Origin: Neurospora intermedia
Lineage: Eukaryota > Ascomycota > Sordariomycetes > Sordariales > Sordariaceae
Direction: 5' to 3'
NCBI GenBank assembly: GCA_037102815.1
Contig: BTPP01000004.1
Span: forward strand, 3,410,001-3,474,000
Length of the DNA: 64,000 nucleotides
Shown here: in pieces, positions 9,834 to 22,809 of the stretch
Layout: each line of letters starts with the position of its first letter
How positions within the stretch are numbered: position 1 is the stretch's first letter
Notes under the pieces: model-generated
Seen by the model: only the letters and a program-made list of their open reading frames with translations
Databases searched by the model: none
What the model was told of the DNA's origin: nothing
Made by a program: the position numbers and the translations under genes

Positions 9834-12800
9834 TTTGATAGTTGTTTGGTCTTTGTGGTTTTTGTTGTTTGATGGTATTAGGCCAGCGATGCTGTTGGGG
9901 ATTGCGGCGCAAGAAAAGGTGAAATGGGTATCTTGAGTTGTTCGATGGTAAGAGAGAAGCGGAAAGAGAAGAAGGGACAAATACTTATATCGGAGAGGCG
10001 CAGGCCAAGCAAGGATGAGGGGCAAGGGCGAGTGCGAGGCAGGCTCAGCAGAGCAGTGGCAGATGTAGAAGCAGGGCAGGCAGGGCAGGCAGGGCAGGGC
10101 AGAGCAAGGCAAACAAACTGAACCCGACCTGACTGACCTGTGAACAAGGACCTGAATCCTGGGAGCCGGCCCGTCACACCTCCCCCACCACCCACCACCT
10201 ACCTCTCTCAGCTCCTTCTCTTTTTGTTCCAAGCAGGCAACGACTGGAGTGACTGGAACGAGTGAATCCGCCGTCCATAGAGGTACGTACCGACACTTCC
10301 CGGCCACTCTCACTGCAGGTACGCACTGTGTGCACTTGCACCCAACCACGCGGCGAAACACGTTGACAAAGAGGACCTGGTGGAGGTGTGGCTGGGATCC
10401 GGATTACCTCCCTACACTACACTATAACTGAGTGTATTCCTGCCGACCATCTCATGAGGAGGAGGTACAAATTTGCCTAACGTCAGACTGCTTCGGCCTT
10501 GTGGTTACTCAGATAGTAGCCACAGTTCCTCCATATCCATCTAATACCATTCGTGTCGATGGCGTTCACAGCCCTGGCTGCCTGGATGACTGAGTGACTG
10601 AATCCATCCTCCTCACTTGCACATTCCGTCCCTTTTTAACCCACCAGGATGTGTCCTGCCACCCGCTTTGAAAGGATGACGAGCGAATCGGCTGTGTTGT
10701 ACAAGGCGAATCCAAACCTGCATGGTGCGTGGTGATCCATCTATGGCTGATAGGTGGCTCCGTAAAGCTGAAGTGCAACTGAAGTCCCTAGTAATAACAG
10801 AAATTATGATGGCTGCCTCGTCGTCGTCGTCGTCGCCCCGTTGCTGGGTCGATATTGCCGGGGCTGGCTGGCTGTCTGGTGGGGCGTGGGGTTTCCCCGT
10901 CAAATAATTTCCGGGCAAACGCTTTCAGGTCGCTGTCAATTTCATCCGAAAGCTGCTGTTGCTGATTCTTGACGGGAACCACATTTGACGTGCCCTTACT
11001 TCCTCATTGCCCTTTGCAGATTACAGTCAATGCTCGATCTCAATGTCGATATACTTTCCCATTCCAGAGCACTAGAAATGAATCCTTCATACCCTGGTCG
11101 GCAAGGAATGGGCCAGACTTGGGCCGCAAGCGATGTCAGCCATCTCGATGGAATCCCTTGAACGACAGCTCGGAGCTTGGCCTTGCTGGGCGTTGAGCTT
11201 TCCTGGAACGTCGTCATAGTTGCGCCAAAGCACCTGGAATTGTGGAGTGTTGCAATGGACCAGCCAACCATTCACACTCCATCGTTACCACCCTCACACC
11301 CACACTGGCCGCGCCCCCTTGTCGAGCCGCGTCTGCCCTCCATCCCGATCGAGTGTGGGGAAAGGCGGCTCCAGCCATCCACTCAAAAGCCGGGAAGTCT
11401 GGTCCACGGGTTCCACGGCATGAAGGTCTGGGGTGAAGGCACTCTTGTTGACTGTTTTTGGGAGGTTTCTTCATTGTTTCCGAGGTCTACCATTGGCACA
11501 GAATCTCAACCATTGCCTGCTCGTGTTCAATCTCCTGTTCCCCTTTATTGCTTGCCTGGAGAGAGTAGTTACGGTAACGTAAGCGTTGGGTTGCACAACA
11601 TGGCCGTCGTTTCTTTTCTCTTCTGCGGCATCGAACTTTGATAGTATCTATCACTCATCATCACTCGGCTGCTGTTCTTCAGATTCCCATGGGATCTTTT
11701 ATTAATTTTGTAGCTCCACCGCTCATCCTGTCAACCTTCAGATGGATTCAGAAAACAAAAAAGCAGGAAACCACCAAAAAAGCAATTAAAGTCGGAAAAC
11801 ATGTGTTTCAACCCCTTGCATTTCAGCATGAACCCGCTGGTAGACCCTTGGACTTCCTGGTTCCTGAACCTAGTCAATGCCCAGGCCCATTTGATGTGTT
11901 TGAACCTTGAACGATGAACGGTCGTTGGGACCTCGGCCGTCGATTTTCGCCACTCGGACATCCAGATTGATGGATTGATTTCACCTCGCTTCGGATTTGG
12001 TACCGTTCGTCACGCTGCTCGGAAGATCGGCCCCAGGGTAAATGGGTGATCACGGTCTGTGTCAGCTTTTCCTTTGCTTTGTGATGGGGCGTCCACGGCC
12101 CTCAGAAACTAGACTACTTAGGGAGCTTCTCCAACTTTTGATGATCTTCAACGTCTTTCTTCAAGTGAAAATGGCTCCCGCTCCCGCAATGTGCGCTAGG
12201 TGCAAACTCGACAAGTACACTACACTAGTACTCTATCACTAGTGTAATGGACCAACCGGGATGGGCAATTCTCGCGAATTCTATCCATTCGATGACATCA
12301 CTTCTTACTGTGCCACCGTTGTTTGCTTGGCTGATGCAGCCCAGGAAAACAGACGAGCCGAAAGAGGATGGAGGCAAAGCGTGTGCTTCAACCTGAGCAA
12401 GCGAGCGAGCGAGCTTCTGGCGTCGAATTGTGTCACTCGTTTTGTTCATGCTTGTTGTCTCCTCGTCCGTCTGTTCGACCGGAACGGACCAGGTGGCAGC
12501 TGTCAGCTGCCAGTGCATTTGCAAACCACCTGGTGAAGGTATGACGGAGAGACCGTTCAACGATGCTCACGACACCGACCGTCACACCTATGTATGGAAA
12601 AGTGTCAATATGAACGCCCAATACAAACAGTGGACTCGGATGTCAGTTGATGAGCAGTTCGTCAAATATCCCCGCCGTCCCTGTTCCACTACGAATGTTG
12701 TATATATCCGTGACAGTCTCACGAACGAACTTGCAAGAGGACCATCACAGATGCCACTCTCAGGTCAAGCATGGCAGGCAGGCAGGCAAAATGATTATAG

Positions 12801-13679
12801 GTAAATCCACATGATCGGACGTACATACACAAGCCTGTCAGTAACAAACCTTGTCCAATGTGAGACCAGAAGCTGTTAGCACGTCACATGTCCGAACGGC
12901 ATCAGAGCAATCATCACACGGTGAACCGGTGTCGCAAGAGGCCACGCAAGCTCAAGCTTTCACAGCGAGGAGGTCTCATTTGTTACTTGCCGCCGACAAA
13001 CGGCGCAGGAAATACCACGCTTGTGGCTGAAGTAAAGGCTGTGTGTGCTCTTCCAAGCCCCCAATCCATCCAACAGTCAGCAGGGTTGCTTAAAGCACGT
13101 CATATAATATGAAAAGTATAATAAGATTGAAGGCCGAACTGTTATTTTTGTAAACGTGCAAGTGGCACATGTGGTTCGTCAGACAGTGGCTGTTCGTTCT
13201 GTCTGTTAGGAGTCTTCGATCCTTGGCTCATCAGGGTGTGCTTTGAAGAAACAGATAGACGGTCGATCACAAACTGGCAATTGGATAACACCACTGCACC
13301 AGAAGCACGAATATGCGGACCTTTGTTGTTGATGATCAGCTGTCTTTTGCTTTTTGCCTTCGCTTTGATGCAGAACAAAACTTAATCAAAAACTCGTGGC
13401 TACTCGCTCGTGGCTTTGCATGCAGGAGAAGCGTTATGTAGTGTACAGTCGGTAGATCTCAGCAGCCCAGGAAGGCTTAGCAAAATGTGTTTGACAGAAG
13501 AGCCAAGACAGCAACAACCTTGACTTGGCCAGTAGGCAATGAAGTTACCTACCTACACTTCTAGGCCCTCAGTCCGACAAGCTAACCCGTTCCGTAGCGG
13601 CACAGTTGAGCTGCAAACCCTCAAGAGGCCTCCCTCCTCTCGAGACACCCCAGAGGTAGGTACCCAGGATAGCGCTCGG
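9834..13679. other. Intergenic, about 3.8 kb without a supported gene
   Basis: The start is the promoter of the small secreted-protein gene, including a ggcagg-type short tandem tract at about 10057-10115. A perfect 9-bp inverted repeat, TACACTAGT (12221-12229) with ACTAGTGTA (12238-12246), is the only clear structure further on. Open frames are short, overlap on both strands and lack conserved motifs. The distal end is the 3' flank of sin1, with taggtacc-like motifs near 13550 and 13655. Confidence 0.55.
9981..9990 (-). promoter_or_regulatory. Candidate TATA box of the small secreted-protein gene
   Basis: On the minus strand this reads ATATAAGTAT, about 150 bp upstream of the ATG at 9833, followed by a pyrimidine-rich stretch (about 9951-9975) typical of strongly expressed fungal genes. 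Assignment is by position and sequence only. Confidence 0.4.
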
Positions 13680-16345
13680 TTACACCTCCCGATAAGGCGA
13701 GATCCCCTTCTTGAGCTCGTTCACGATTTCCGCTGCACATTCCGCACTGCTAGTCTGGAAGTCATACCGTTTGCTTTCCGTAGCTTTATACACCACAAGC
13801 TGTTTAGTTCAGAAACACGAACCGTTAGCGATGTACAAACCGGCAAACCTCTCATCAACCAGACATAGAAAGAAAGGTGCATGCAAACGTGGGGTAAAAT
13901 AGACAAACATACCTTGAAGTTATTAGGATGCTTCCTCGAAACCTTGCACCCCACCACATTACTGAAATGCACCGTCGTTGCCTTCCCATCCACAATCTCC
14001 CCTGGGTTCTTCCCGCCCGCCGAAGGCATGATGTGGATGTACTCGCCGTCAATGACAAAGATCTTTTCGGACAGCAGCCGCATCGGCTGCTTACGCCAGA
14101 CCGTGTATTTCTTGACTGCCGTCGCGCCGATGCCCAGCTCGTCCTGCTTGAGGATCTCCTTGGCGAGCGGGTGTACGCCCATGATGCCCCTGCTCTTTTT
14201 GGATTTTGTTGTCCAGGTGGATGAGTTATCTGCGAATAAGGGTGGGCGCGGAGAAGAGCTGCTGGGGGAGCCGGTCATGGTCAGGGGACCGTCGGTGGCG
14301 AATCGTCGTCGGTGCAGGTCGAGTTCCGTTACGTTGTTTAGGGAGCCGACGGTGCGGTCGAGGGGGACAACGATGCCGGATTGCGGCAACTTGAGCACGT
14401 GGTTGGCTTTGTCTAGTTGGCGCTTGCGGCAGGCCGTGTCAAGCACGTCGGCGAACCAGGTTTCCGTGGTCACGTCTAGCGTGATCATTTGCCCAGCTGG
14501 CACGTCGGAGGAGTGTATGTGGATGCGCAGAAGACGCTTTTCGCCGCGCGAGGTGCTCTGCGTCGGCTGGGTGGGCTGCGGCATGTCGGCGTACATGGTT
14601 ACGCCGGGGCGATAGGTGGTGTTGAGCAGCGGGTTACCTCGGGGCTCGGCGGCGGGGAGGAGGGAGTTGTCCGGTCGGGGAGTGCCGCGTGGTGTTAGGT
14701 CCTTGTCTTCTTCTTCCTCCTCCTCAAGGCTCCCGCCGGCTTGTTCCTGCTCGAATTGCGGCGTGAGTTTTTGGTTCTCTTCGAATTCGTCTTCGGATGC
14801 CTTGGAAAGGGCGAAGATGTCGTAGACTTTGGAGTTGGATCGTGACCGTCCGGCTTTGTTGTTAGCTGTAGTGAAGGAGATGAGCTGCTTCTTCCGCTCT
14901 AGGGGCGGGAAGTCGTCGTCCACTTCGCCGTCTTCTTCCACCATGCGGAGCGTCCACCAATTGACGTTGAGTTTGTCGCTAGGGAGTGAAGGTTCTAGCT
15001 TCTCTTCGTTATAGCGCCATAAACTGAGGCCGATCAGATCCGCAACCGTCACGGGCCTGTCCATGCTTTCGCCCTCGTGGACGGTTCGGCGAATGAGTAC
15101 CTCAAAAGGCTTGGAGGGAGTCTTAGAGAAAGGGGCGTAGATCCTGAGCATGATCGGGTTCGGGTCACCCTGTCCTGAAAGAGATGCGAAGCGGTCGAAT
15201 GGAAGCGCCGGTTTGGTCTTCTTGGCCTTCAGCGCCGCGGAAAGCAAACTCTTGGGTTGAACCACGCTGATCGGTCGGATCGTGCTCAGGGGCCGTGGAG
15301 GGGGAAGCTTTCCTACCAGCAGCGATGATGGAGGTGGCATGACTGACTTGCGTATCATGGTTGACCTCCTCGTGTACTCTCGTGGAGGTGTACCAACCAC
15401 TTGATGCTGAGGCGATGCGTTCATGGGGTTCTTGATAGCGTCGAGGATGGATGCTGAGTCAATACTTTCTACAAAGGCTTCGGAAATGTCCGAAGCGTCC
15501 GAGTCATCGTCGTCCTCCTCGTCCTCGAGCAAATCGCTGGCTTCTCGCTTCATGCCCATGGAAGGATCTGTGTTCAGCTTGGCCGATAGCTTAGCTGCGC
15601 GGGCTGCCGCAGCTTGGGCAGCCTCTCTCGCCCGGTGGAACCCAGAAGCATCAAACTCGTGGTCTGATGATACCTCGCTACTTGTTACAGTATCGCTCCT
15701 GGCTCGCTCCTTTACCGTCTCCAGGGCGGACTGAGAGCCTCTTCTGACTGCCGGTTTTGGTGGTGACATGGTTGTTGCCTGACGCAGGTTGGACGATTGA
15801 ATCGGCGAAGAGCCAGATCGAGTGCGCAAGGGCATCTTTGCAAACTTGATTTGGGGAGCAGCTCGGTGGTCGGGCTCCTCGTCGCTCTCGTCGCTTAGGT
15901 CACTGCTGTCGTCTTCATCCTCCATTTGTTCTCTCCTCCTACGGCGCTTTGCTGCTACACTGGGACCTAGAGCAATGCCCCCGCCCGGAAACACGTTCTC
16001 CTCCTCCCCTTCATCTTCAAGCGGCAGCGCAGCTACTCGTGGGGCCTGAAAGTATTCGGATGCGATCGCGGTGGGTATAGGAGGAGAGTGGGTTCGTTTG
16101 ATGAGGGCGGGATTCGGGCGCCAACCGGTGGACTTGAAGGGTGCAGAGTTGAGGAAACCTTCATTCAGTGTAAATAACCGTTCTCCTACGCCGTCGGCAA
16201 CCTCATTTAGATAGCCCGTACGGAGCTGGTAGGAAACCAGACTGCAGAAAGCGGATCAGCACGATTGGACGAACATGGCGAGGCCTTTCCACACCGGTCA
16301 TGGGACAACCCAGCACACATACTCTTCCACCTGTATCACGGACAT
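13680..16345 (-). CDS. sin1: SIN1/Avo1-type TORC2 subunit
   Basis: SIN1 (Avo1 in budding yeast) is a core TORC2 subunit that recruits AGC-kinase substrates of Akt/Ypk/Gad8 type at membranes. Three exons: 16323-16345, 13913-16241 and 13680-13799. Introns are 81 and 113 bp with GTATGT donors and CAG acceptors. The spliced frame gives 823 residues. The tiny first exon (MSVIQVE) joins in phase to a conserved start containing YQLRTGYLNEVADGVGERL, as expected for the family N-terminus. Domains in order: the conserved N-terminal segment; acidic and Ser-rich linkers; CRIM domain at about 365-495 (IMLRIYAPF and the WWTLRMVEEDGE motif); Ras-binding-like domain at about 565-650; PH domain at about 715-820. 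The last exon restores the PH C-terminal helix (AAEIVNELKKGI), so reading through the final intron would truncate it. The gene is divergent from the PRCC-like gene. Confidence 0.93.
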
Positions 16346-17165
16346 GGCTGATGTCGGGACATGTAAAGGGATCACCGAGGCCAAGAAGAGATGGGAGTAA
16401 TCGGAAGGTGCAATCGCAGTCACCAGCAAGCAGCAGGCTATATCAAGAGGCGCCGTAACGGGGTCGCAACCGGGCTCCGACCACCATTCACCTGCAATGC
16501 GATGGCAGGGTGATGTCTTTCGAGCTCTTGGGGACCAGTTGTTATAGCAGACGTGGGTGTGGAAATTGATTGGCGACGACGTTTGGTTTCGCGAAGGTAG
16601 CGGCCGGCGAGTCTAACTCCCGTCGTAAAGTAGAGGCTGTTGTGTAGGGGAATTCGTTGTCGCTTCCTTGTTTCGAGGTAAGGGATTTGTGCGACTCTCG
16701 TGGTCCTGATTGCTTTCCGTGTGTCTTGAGCCTTGTGTCGTGTGACAAACTTGTATGCGGTGTTCGGTTGGAGAATGATGATGTGTCGCAAGGTGAAGTT
16801 CTAGCGAGGGTGATGATGTTCTAGTGTAGGTAGTGTAGGGAGTCCCTGGGGCCACTGCATTCGGGGAGGGGATCAGCACCCGCCCGGGCGTTTCACAAGG
16901 GAAGGGAAGCGCTCCCTTATCTTATCAGCTGTCGTGGCACAGGGGCAATTGCCGTTGGTGCAAATTGTTGGTGGGGTTCCCTTTCCTTACAATGCTGGGG
17001 AAACGGGCCGGGCCCAGACTTATGACGCCCCCTGGACGTTGCTGCCAAGACCGCCCCAGTGGACAACTGAACGCCATGAGAGTTGACGTCGCGTCGTATT
17101 TTCGTCACCCAACACCATCAACTGTCAGATTCCCAGCAATTAAAACCACACCGGAATTGATCAAT
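16346..17165. other. Shared upstream region of sin1 and the PRCC-like gene
   Basis: This 820-bp interval separates the two divergent start codons, so both promoters and 5' leaders must lie here. Open frames in it are short and shadow each other. No clear TATA box or binding site could be assigned. Confidence 0.6.
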
Positions 17166-18464
17166 ATGGGCTTGGTAGACTATGGTTCCGACTCGGACTC
17201 GGATTCTGAACCCGTTCAGCAGCCAGTAGCACCCACACCTGCACCCGTTGTGGCACCCTCGACGACGAAGAAACCGTTCCAAAAGCTCATCGACCGCTCC
17301 GGCTCTGGCTCTGGCAAAATCATTGTCAACCTAGGCAGCGCAGGCACGGATTCCGAGTCAAAACCCGCAGAAGATGAACCACCAGCAAAGCGGGCCAAGA
17401 CAGTTGGAGGAGGATCCAGTCGCTTTAGCAGTTTCGGGTCTTTTCTACCAGCACCCAAGAAGACGGCGCCCATCGCCAACACTGCTTCTACATCAGTGCC
17501 AGCGGGCGACAACAGCAACAAGCCCAAGCCGATCGTAAACCTTAGAACTGGCGCGGAACCTGCTTTTTCCAGGACTGGCGATGGCAATGAGGACGATGGC
17601 TTTGGAGAATCAGAACCGACGTCAGGGCCCGGGTTTTCCTCTGGACTCAACCTTCCTGCACCAAAGAAGACTCCGGCAGGGCCATCAATACCAGAAGGAC
17701 AGAAGCCCGAGGAAGAAGTGAAGTTGGTTGGAAAGCCACTCATGTTCAAGCCGCTTTCCGTAGCAAGGAAGCCTCAGAAGAAGAAGGCTGTGACACCCAA
17801 GACACCAGGTACCCAGAGTGTCGGGGACAAGGCGGCAACAACAACGGCGCCAGCTCCATCGGCACAAGTCACTGTGGTAGCAGCGCAACCAGCAGCTCCG
17901 AAAAGGAAGCAGGTCTCGCTCTTCTCCATGGAGGAGGAGGAAGCCACCCCAACAACAACCACAGCAACAACATCAGCCACTGGTGCCTACGAGCCCCTCT
18001 TCACGGCCCCAGATCCTTCGACCAGCTACGAATATCATGAGAACGACGTAACAGGCGACTACGATTCTTACACCGCTCCTACCACCTCCACCTATAACTC
18101 TGCGCCTAGTAATGCGAGCCACCAGCAGTCCCTCAGCTCCATAGCTGACGATCTTGCTCTGAACAAGACAGCACGCAGAGAGCTTTTCGGGCGGCAGCGT
18201 GGAGGCAAGAATAGAGACGCTTTTGAGATTCCAGAAGGCGCCAAAATTGTAAACTTCAACATGGAGCAGGAGTATGAGCATAACAACGCGCTGAGGGCTT
18301 CTGGCGAGCAAGTTTACAATCCAGTGCGGTCGATCGCGCCGGGCAAGCACAGTCTCAGACAGATGGTCAATATGGCGCAGAGCAACCAGTCAGCGTTGGA
18401 GGATAGTTGGGCTCAGGGGAGGAACAATCGCAAAGACGCTGCGGGGAAGTATGGGTGGAAATGA
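17166..18464 (+). CDS. PRCC-family protein (mitotic checkpoint/splicing-associated)
   Basis: A single exon encodes 432 residues. The start is set at MGLVDYGSDSDSDSE because the family begins with a short M-x-L-V-x-Y motif followed by an acidic Ser-rich patch. The frame is open further upstream but that part is not family-like. The middle is low-complexity Pro/Ala/Thr/Lys sequence with repeated PAPKKT motifs. The C-terminal third (about 330-432) is the conserved PRCC region: ARRELFGRQRGGKNRDAFEI, then VNFNMEQEY, a basic helix (SLRQMVNMA) and a terminal KYGW motif. Human PRCC binds MAD2L2 and associates with splicing factors; for fungal members the role is inferred, probably in nuclear RNA processing. 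It is divergent from sin1. Confidence 0.88.
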   Translation: MGLVDYGSDSDSDSEPVQQPVAPTPAPVVAPSTTKKPFQKLIDRSGSGSGKIIVNLGSAGTDSESKPAEDEPPAKRAKTVGGGSSRFSSFGSFLPAPKKTAPIANTASTSVPAGDNSNKPKPIVNLRTGAEPAFSRTGDGNEDDGFGESEPTSGPGFSSGLNLPAPKKTPAGPSIPEGQKPEEEVKLVGKPLMFKPLSVARKPQKKKAVTPKTPGTQSVGDKAATTTAPAPSAQVTVVAAQPAAPKRKQVSLFSMEEEEATPTTTTATTSATGAYEPLFTAPDPSTSYEYHENDVTGDYDSYTAPTTSTYNSAPSNASHQQSLSSIADDLALNKTARRELFGRQRGGKNRDAFEIPEGAKIVNFNMEQEYEHNNALRASGEQVYNPVRSIAPGKHSLRQMVNMAQSNQSALEDSWAQGRNNRKDAAGKYGWK

Positions 18465-21400
18465 GGTGCATTTGTCTGTTTCTACTATAACTTCCGGGAT
18501 GTCCTTTTGGATATTAGCGTCATTATCAAGGTCAGCAGATCGATACCCGGGGGAATAGCAACATTTTACTGTGTTAGACTGCCTTAACGGCTGGCTAACC
18601 AGCCTCGCAGTCGCCTGGCATTCAACCACCATTGTCGTTTCAACTGTACCACAACACTCGCCGACAACCTATGTTCTAGACGTGCCGGAAAACCAGAGAT
18701 ACAGATGTTCGATACATCGACCTACAATCAAGAGCCGCCTCGTTGTCAGGATGACAGTGATCATTGCGTTGGAGGTGATAGTTTCCTGTCGCCATTAGGT
18801 TGAAGCTGCCGCCCCAAAAAACCTGATCAGTGGAATTGGCTGTCAAATATCCGATTGTCCACGGTGACTGGCTCGGATACCCAGAAAATTGATAGGTAAA
18901 TCCAACTGAACACGTCACGGTCCGATATTGCACCCGTTTGGTGTGCTCTCTCGTGCGTCCATGTGTCTCTTTCGCGGTTTTTGACCGCAATTGGACCACT
19001 TCCTGTATCAAATAATTCCAAACAGGTCCTAATGACGTGCTTCCAACGCCTTTCCTAGCTAAATCGAGCAGTCTTGGGCTGTCCATGTTCGGTTGATCTT
19101 TACGACTAGACCTCGGTGCGCTCTTGGTCACTTGAAAAACGTGTGCGATGGTGAGCTGAGGAAGTGGATGTGCCTCTCAGAAATATGGCAGAAAATCATC
19201 GCTTTGATGTTTTAAACATCTGTGTTTCTATAGCTAGAGGTAGGAAGTAAATGTTATTGAAATGGAAATTGCAGTCATATGCAAAAAGCTTTGAGTCACG
19301 GACTGTGACTGTGTCATCTATCGTGCATGTATGTCTGTTCTTTCTTTGACTTATATTCAGTTCCTACGTCTAATCTTCATAGTACAGTTATCCCCCAGTC
19401 TGAACTATCTTTTCCCGAGAAGAACGCTTCGAGCCTAGTACATGTCGTCCGGCAAGACAGAAAGAAGTGCAATAGTTGTCCAACTCTTGACCAAGTTACT
19501 GTTGTACAGCTATTCTGAAGAAACATAGGAACCCATGATATCATGGACCTTGATTCTACCTGTCACGTTCTGTCTCTTTAAAGCAAGATATATTTCTCCA
19601 AGTAGAAGAGTTGCTTGCATGAAACGGCTTCCAGCAGCTGATTCCGTTCTATTAGTCAAGTATATCCCATGCTGTCAGCTATTGTCAGTGGCGTCTGCGT
19701 GTGATACCCCCAGCTATTACGCTGACGATAGCTGAGCCTTAAGAGTGATGTTGTATAGGAATAGCGCAGCAGCTTTTAAAAATAGCCTGGATGTTGTGTA
19801 ATGTTCTGAAACGCTGACGCTGACCAAGGATAAGCAATGTATGAATTGTGTCTTGTGTTTTCCTCTCTCGTTTTCACCTCAGTCCGCCATCTGCTTCAAT
19901 TCTGCCAGTTAGTCAGAACAAGTGTCCCTTGAACATCATCGCAAGAGTCGGAAATCGGTCACGCTGTAACTGACTCCCGGTCATCTACAAAGAAACATGT
20001 GGTTGAACGAGCAGTAACAGCCCAGAATCATCTATGAAAGACGAGGATACCTCTAAGCATCAATCGCCATCTAGGGCAAGCGAATCGATACGTTTCCAGC
20101 CTCAAAGTCAACACTATGGGACATCCTTCACAGCCCAGTCTGTTCCTACTGACACACTCCATCGTACCTTCCATTCCATCTCAACTAGGTTGCCAGCTCC
20201 TCCGCCGTCCTATCTGCCAGCTGTATCGCTCCTTTCCCAACAAAATCAACACGGTATATATACCACTGCCGCAGACTTCCTTCCACCAAGCGGCCGGACT
20301 GAAGCACGCCGGCAACATAGCGCAGCGGTTAACCGCGAACTACCCCAAACCTCAAGATTTCATAATCAAGAATTACTGTAAAAAGTGACCGAACCGCGAA
20401 TCAAACACTACAACACATCCAAAGCTCATGGAAAAGGCGTCTTATAGATACAGAAAGGTTGTTAAAGTCACTAAAACAACGGCAGCAATAACACATGCGT
20501 ACTAAGGTGGTTGAGGTTTGCCACGCCCTCTTATTTTTTGCATTACCGAACAATACTTTCAGCAGCACTTGCTGAACTCGCATCGGACACTGCAAATACC
20601 TAGTTCTAGTCATCGCCACTGTAAGCACCCCCCAAACACCCGCCGGAGCTCGTCCGGGTTCAACCACATTACTCAACTGTCCGCCGGCAACATATCTGTT
20701 ATCTCAGCTCTATCTCCAATTTCTTCTATTACTGTGTCAGAAGCTTGTGTCCTCGTCATACGATCACTCAGCCATTGCCACCGCCGTCACCCCTTTACCA
20801 CCACCCATTCAACATAAACTACATCCGTATCCCTACCAGCCAGTCCAGCCTATGATACCTACCTAGCACACTCACCAGAACCGAAGATACGTGACAGTGA
20901 ACTCCGTCCTGGGCAGGAGGAGGAGGAGACGTATTGATTGAAGTGAGGCTGAGTCTCTTCACCGCTTACATACACCTCCATCTCTCTAAGCCTGTCTTGA
21001 TTGGGAGGATCTTTCATCTCTTCATCCCTTCTTCGAGGGGGGTCCATTAACCACCCCATGCTTGATCTTTTTGCCCAGCCAGCCAACGAAACACTATGTA
21101 ACACAAAACAGATCGGTGTAGAGGACAATATGTACTAGTACATACATAAACCCTTGATCCCTCATCGTCCTTGCCCTATAACGGTGTGAATTATAGGTTC
21201 CAGATAAGCGAGAAAATTAAACTCTCAACCGCTGCCGCAAAAACGAAACGAAACAAAACAACAACCAAACGAAACAAAACCCGAAGAGAAACAAACATGA
21301 CATGCATGTGTATGTACACTATGTAAAAAGGCCTGCCGACAAGCGGAGCGGGCAGCCGGATGAACGGACGAGGAACCGAGGGGCGGAGCGTTATGGGAGA

Positions 21401-22809
21401 CGACACCACCATCCCGGTTGGCTGGTTCAGCTCGTTAAATACCCACCTAGTTGGTTCGTTGGTCGGATGGTTATGGTAAGGTTGTGAATCTTGCGGTACA
21501 TAGATGGATGGACTCACACGAGAGAGCATAACCCGTAGTCAGTCCCACAGCCCATAGCCCTAACGTATTCGTATTTGCCGCAAGCTATGCTATTCGATTA
21601 TACCTTACCTAGCAGATCCCTTTCACTTCCCCTCAGCCATTGTTGGTTGATGGACGAACATGCCGTGACAGACTGCAAGAAGATCATCCGACTGTACCGT
21701 ACATAGTAGCTCGGAGAAAGTTGCATGTTTTTCCGGGCTTTCCTGGCTTACAGCAGCATGGGTCAAGCCTGGGTAGAATTCCCGGAGCGCAAGCCACAGA
21801 AACTCCTTTTCGAACCTACATATTCAACGAATAGCCAACTCCCTCCCTCCCCTTTCAAGACAAGACAGGTAGGTAGGAATCAGCTGACGACATTCCGTTC
21901 GGGAAGGAATCATATGTACTGTGTGTACCGTAGGTGAGCATATCTCTGGCGTAGTGTACACACTTGGCCATTCACCATCCATCATCAGTCAGTCGGTCTA
22001 CCAGTCCAGCCTCTCCATCAGGCTTCACAAACTCCTCGTTCCTCAAAGAAGAAGGACACCTGACCCAGCATCAGCACATATGTTACCCACCGGGTCTCCG
22101 ACACCGTGCATACAAATCGAACGAGCCGTCCCGCCGAATAACGAACGGAGGTTTGGGCGTTTGACCCGACGATGGGATGTCTTGCCTATTGCCCATTGGA
22201 AACAAGTGTCCCGCTAGAGACTGCTAGCACCACTAGGTAGAGGCGAGATGAATTCCTAATGGTTGATCCAGTTTACCTACTGCGCCTACTGCGTTTCTCC
22301 CACATGTCCTCCGTAGTTTGGTTCACTTGTGTTTCAGGATAGGGGGAGGCTGGTGTGGCTGTTTTACTAGTGTAGTAGGCACCTGCCTGCCATGCATGTA
22401 GATCAAGGACCCTTTTGTTCAGGACTTTTTAGCTTGTTTACACTACTCCTGGGCCATACTCCGCAGTCTCAGACCTCCCACGGTGGGGCACAAAATGAAC
22501 CGAAGCTACGAACAAAAGTGAGACGCTTGAGACATCCGGGTGAGGGAGAGTGTGTGTGTGAAAGAGAAAGAGAGAGAGATCTGAGACATCGATGCAAAGC
22601 TCTGGATATCGCCGTCCATCGGCTTTCACTAATCTGGTCTGTTGACTATGAACCAGACAGGTACGTGAACAGCTGGAAGTCTGAATATACATTCATACTG
22701 TCCTCGAATCTCTCTCTTTAACCCCGGAGTGAGACATGCGGACGGGATAGACCAGATACACTGTGTGTATGCAAATCATGCATATATCATTTGTAGTGTA
22801 CCATCAACT
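18465..22809. other. Intergenic, about 4.3 kb without a supported gene
   Basis: This holds the 3' flanks of the PRCC-like gene and, on the other strand, the SMP-30 gene. Small open frames are present on both strands. One, at 20116-20388 (+, 90 residues), has fairly fungal-looking codons but no recognisable motif, and it is not called. A short A/C-rich simple sequence of gaaac/caaac units lies at about 21236-21297. No RNA gene was seen. Confidence 0.55.

Noticed and set aside
13881-14615. Open frame of 244 codons on the + strand
   Set aside because: It is antisense to the well-supported sin1 coding sequence and has no recognisable domain.
20116-20388. 90-residue open frame, MGHPSQPSLF start
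   Set aside because: Codon choice is mildly fungal-like, but there is no motif, no homologue I recognise and no clear promoter. Not enough to call a gene.
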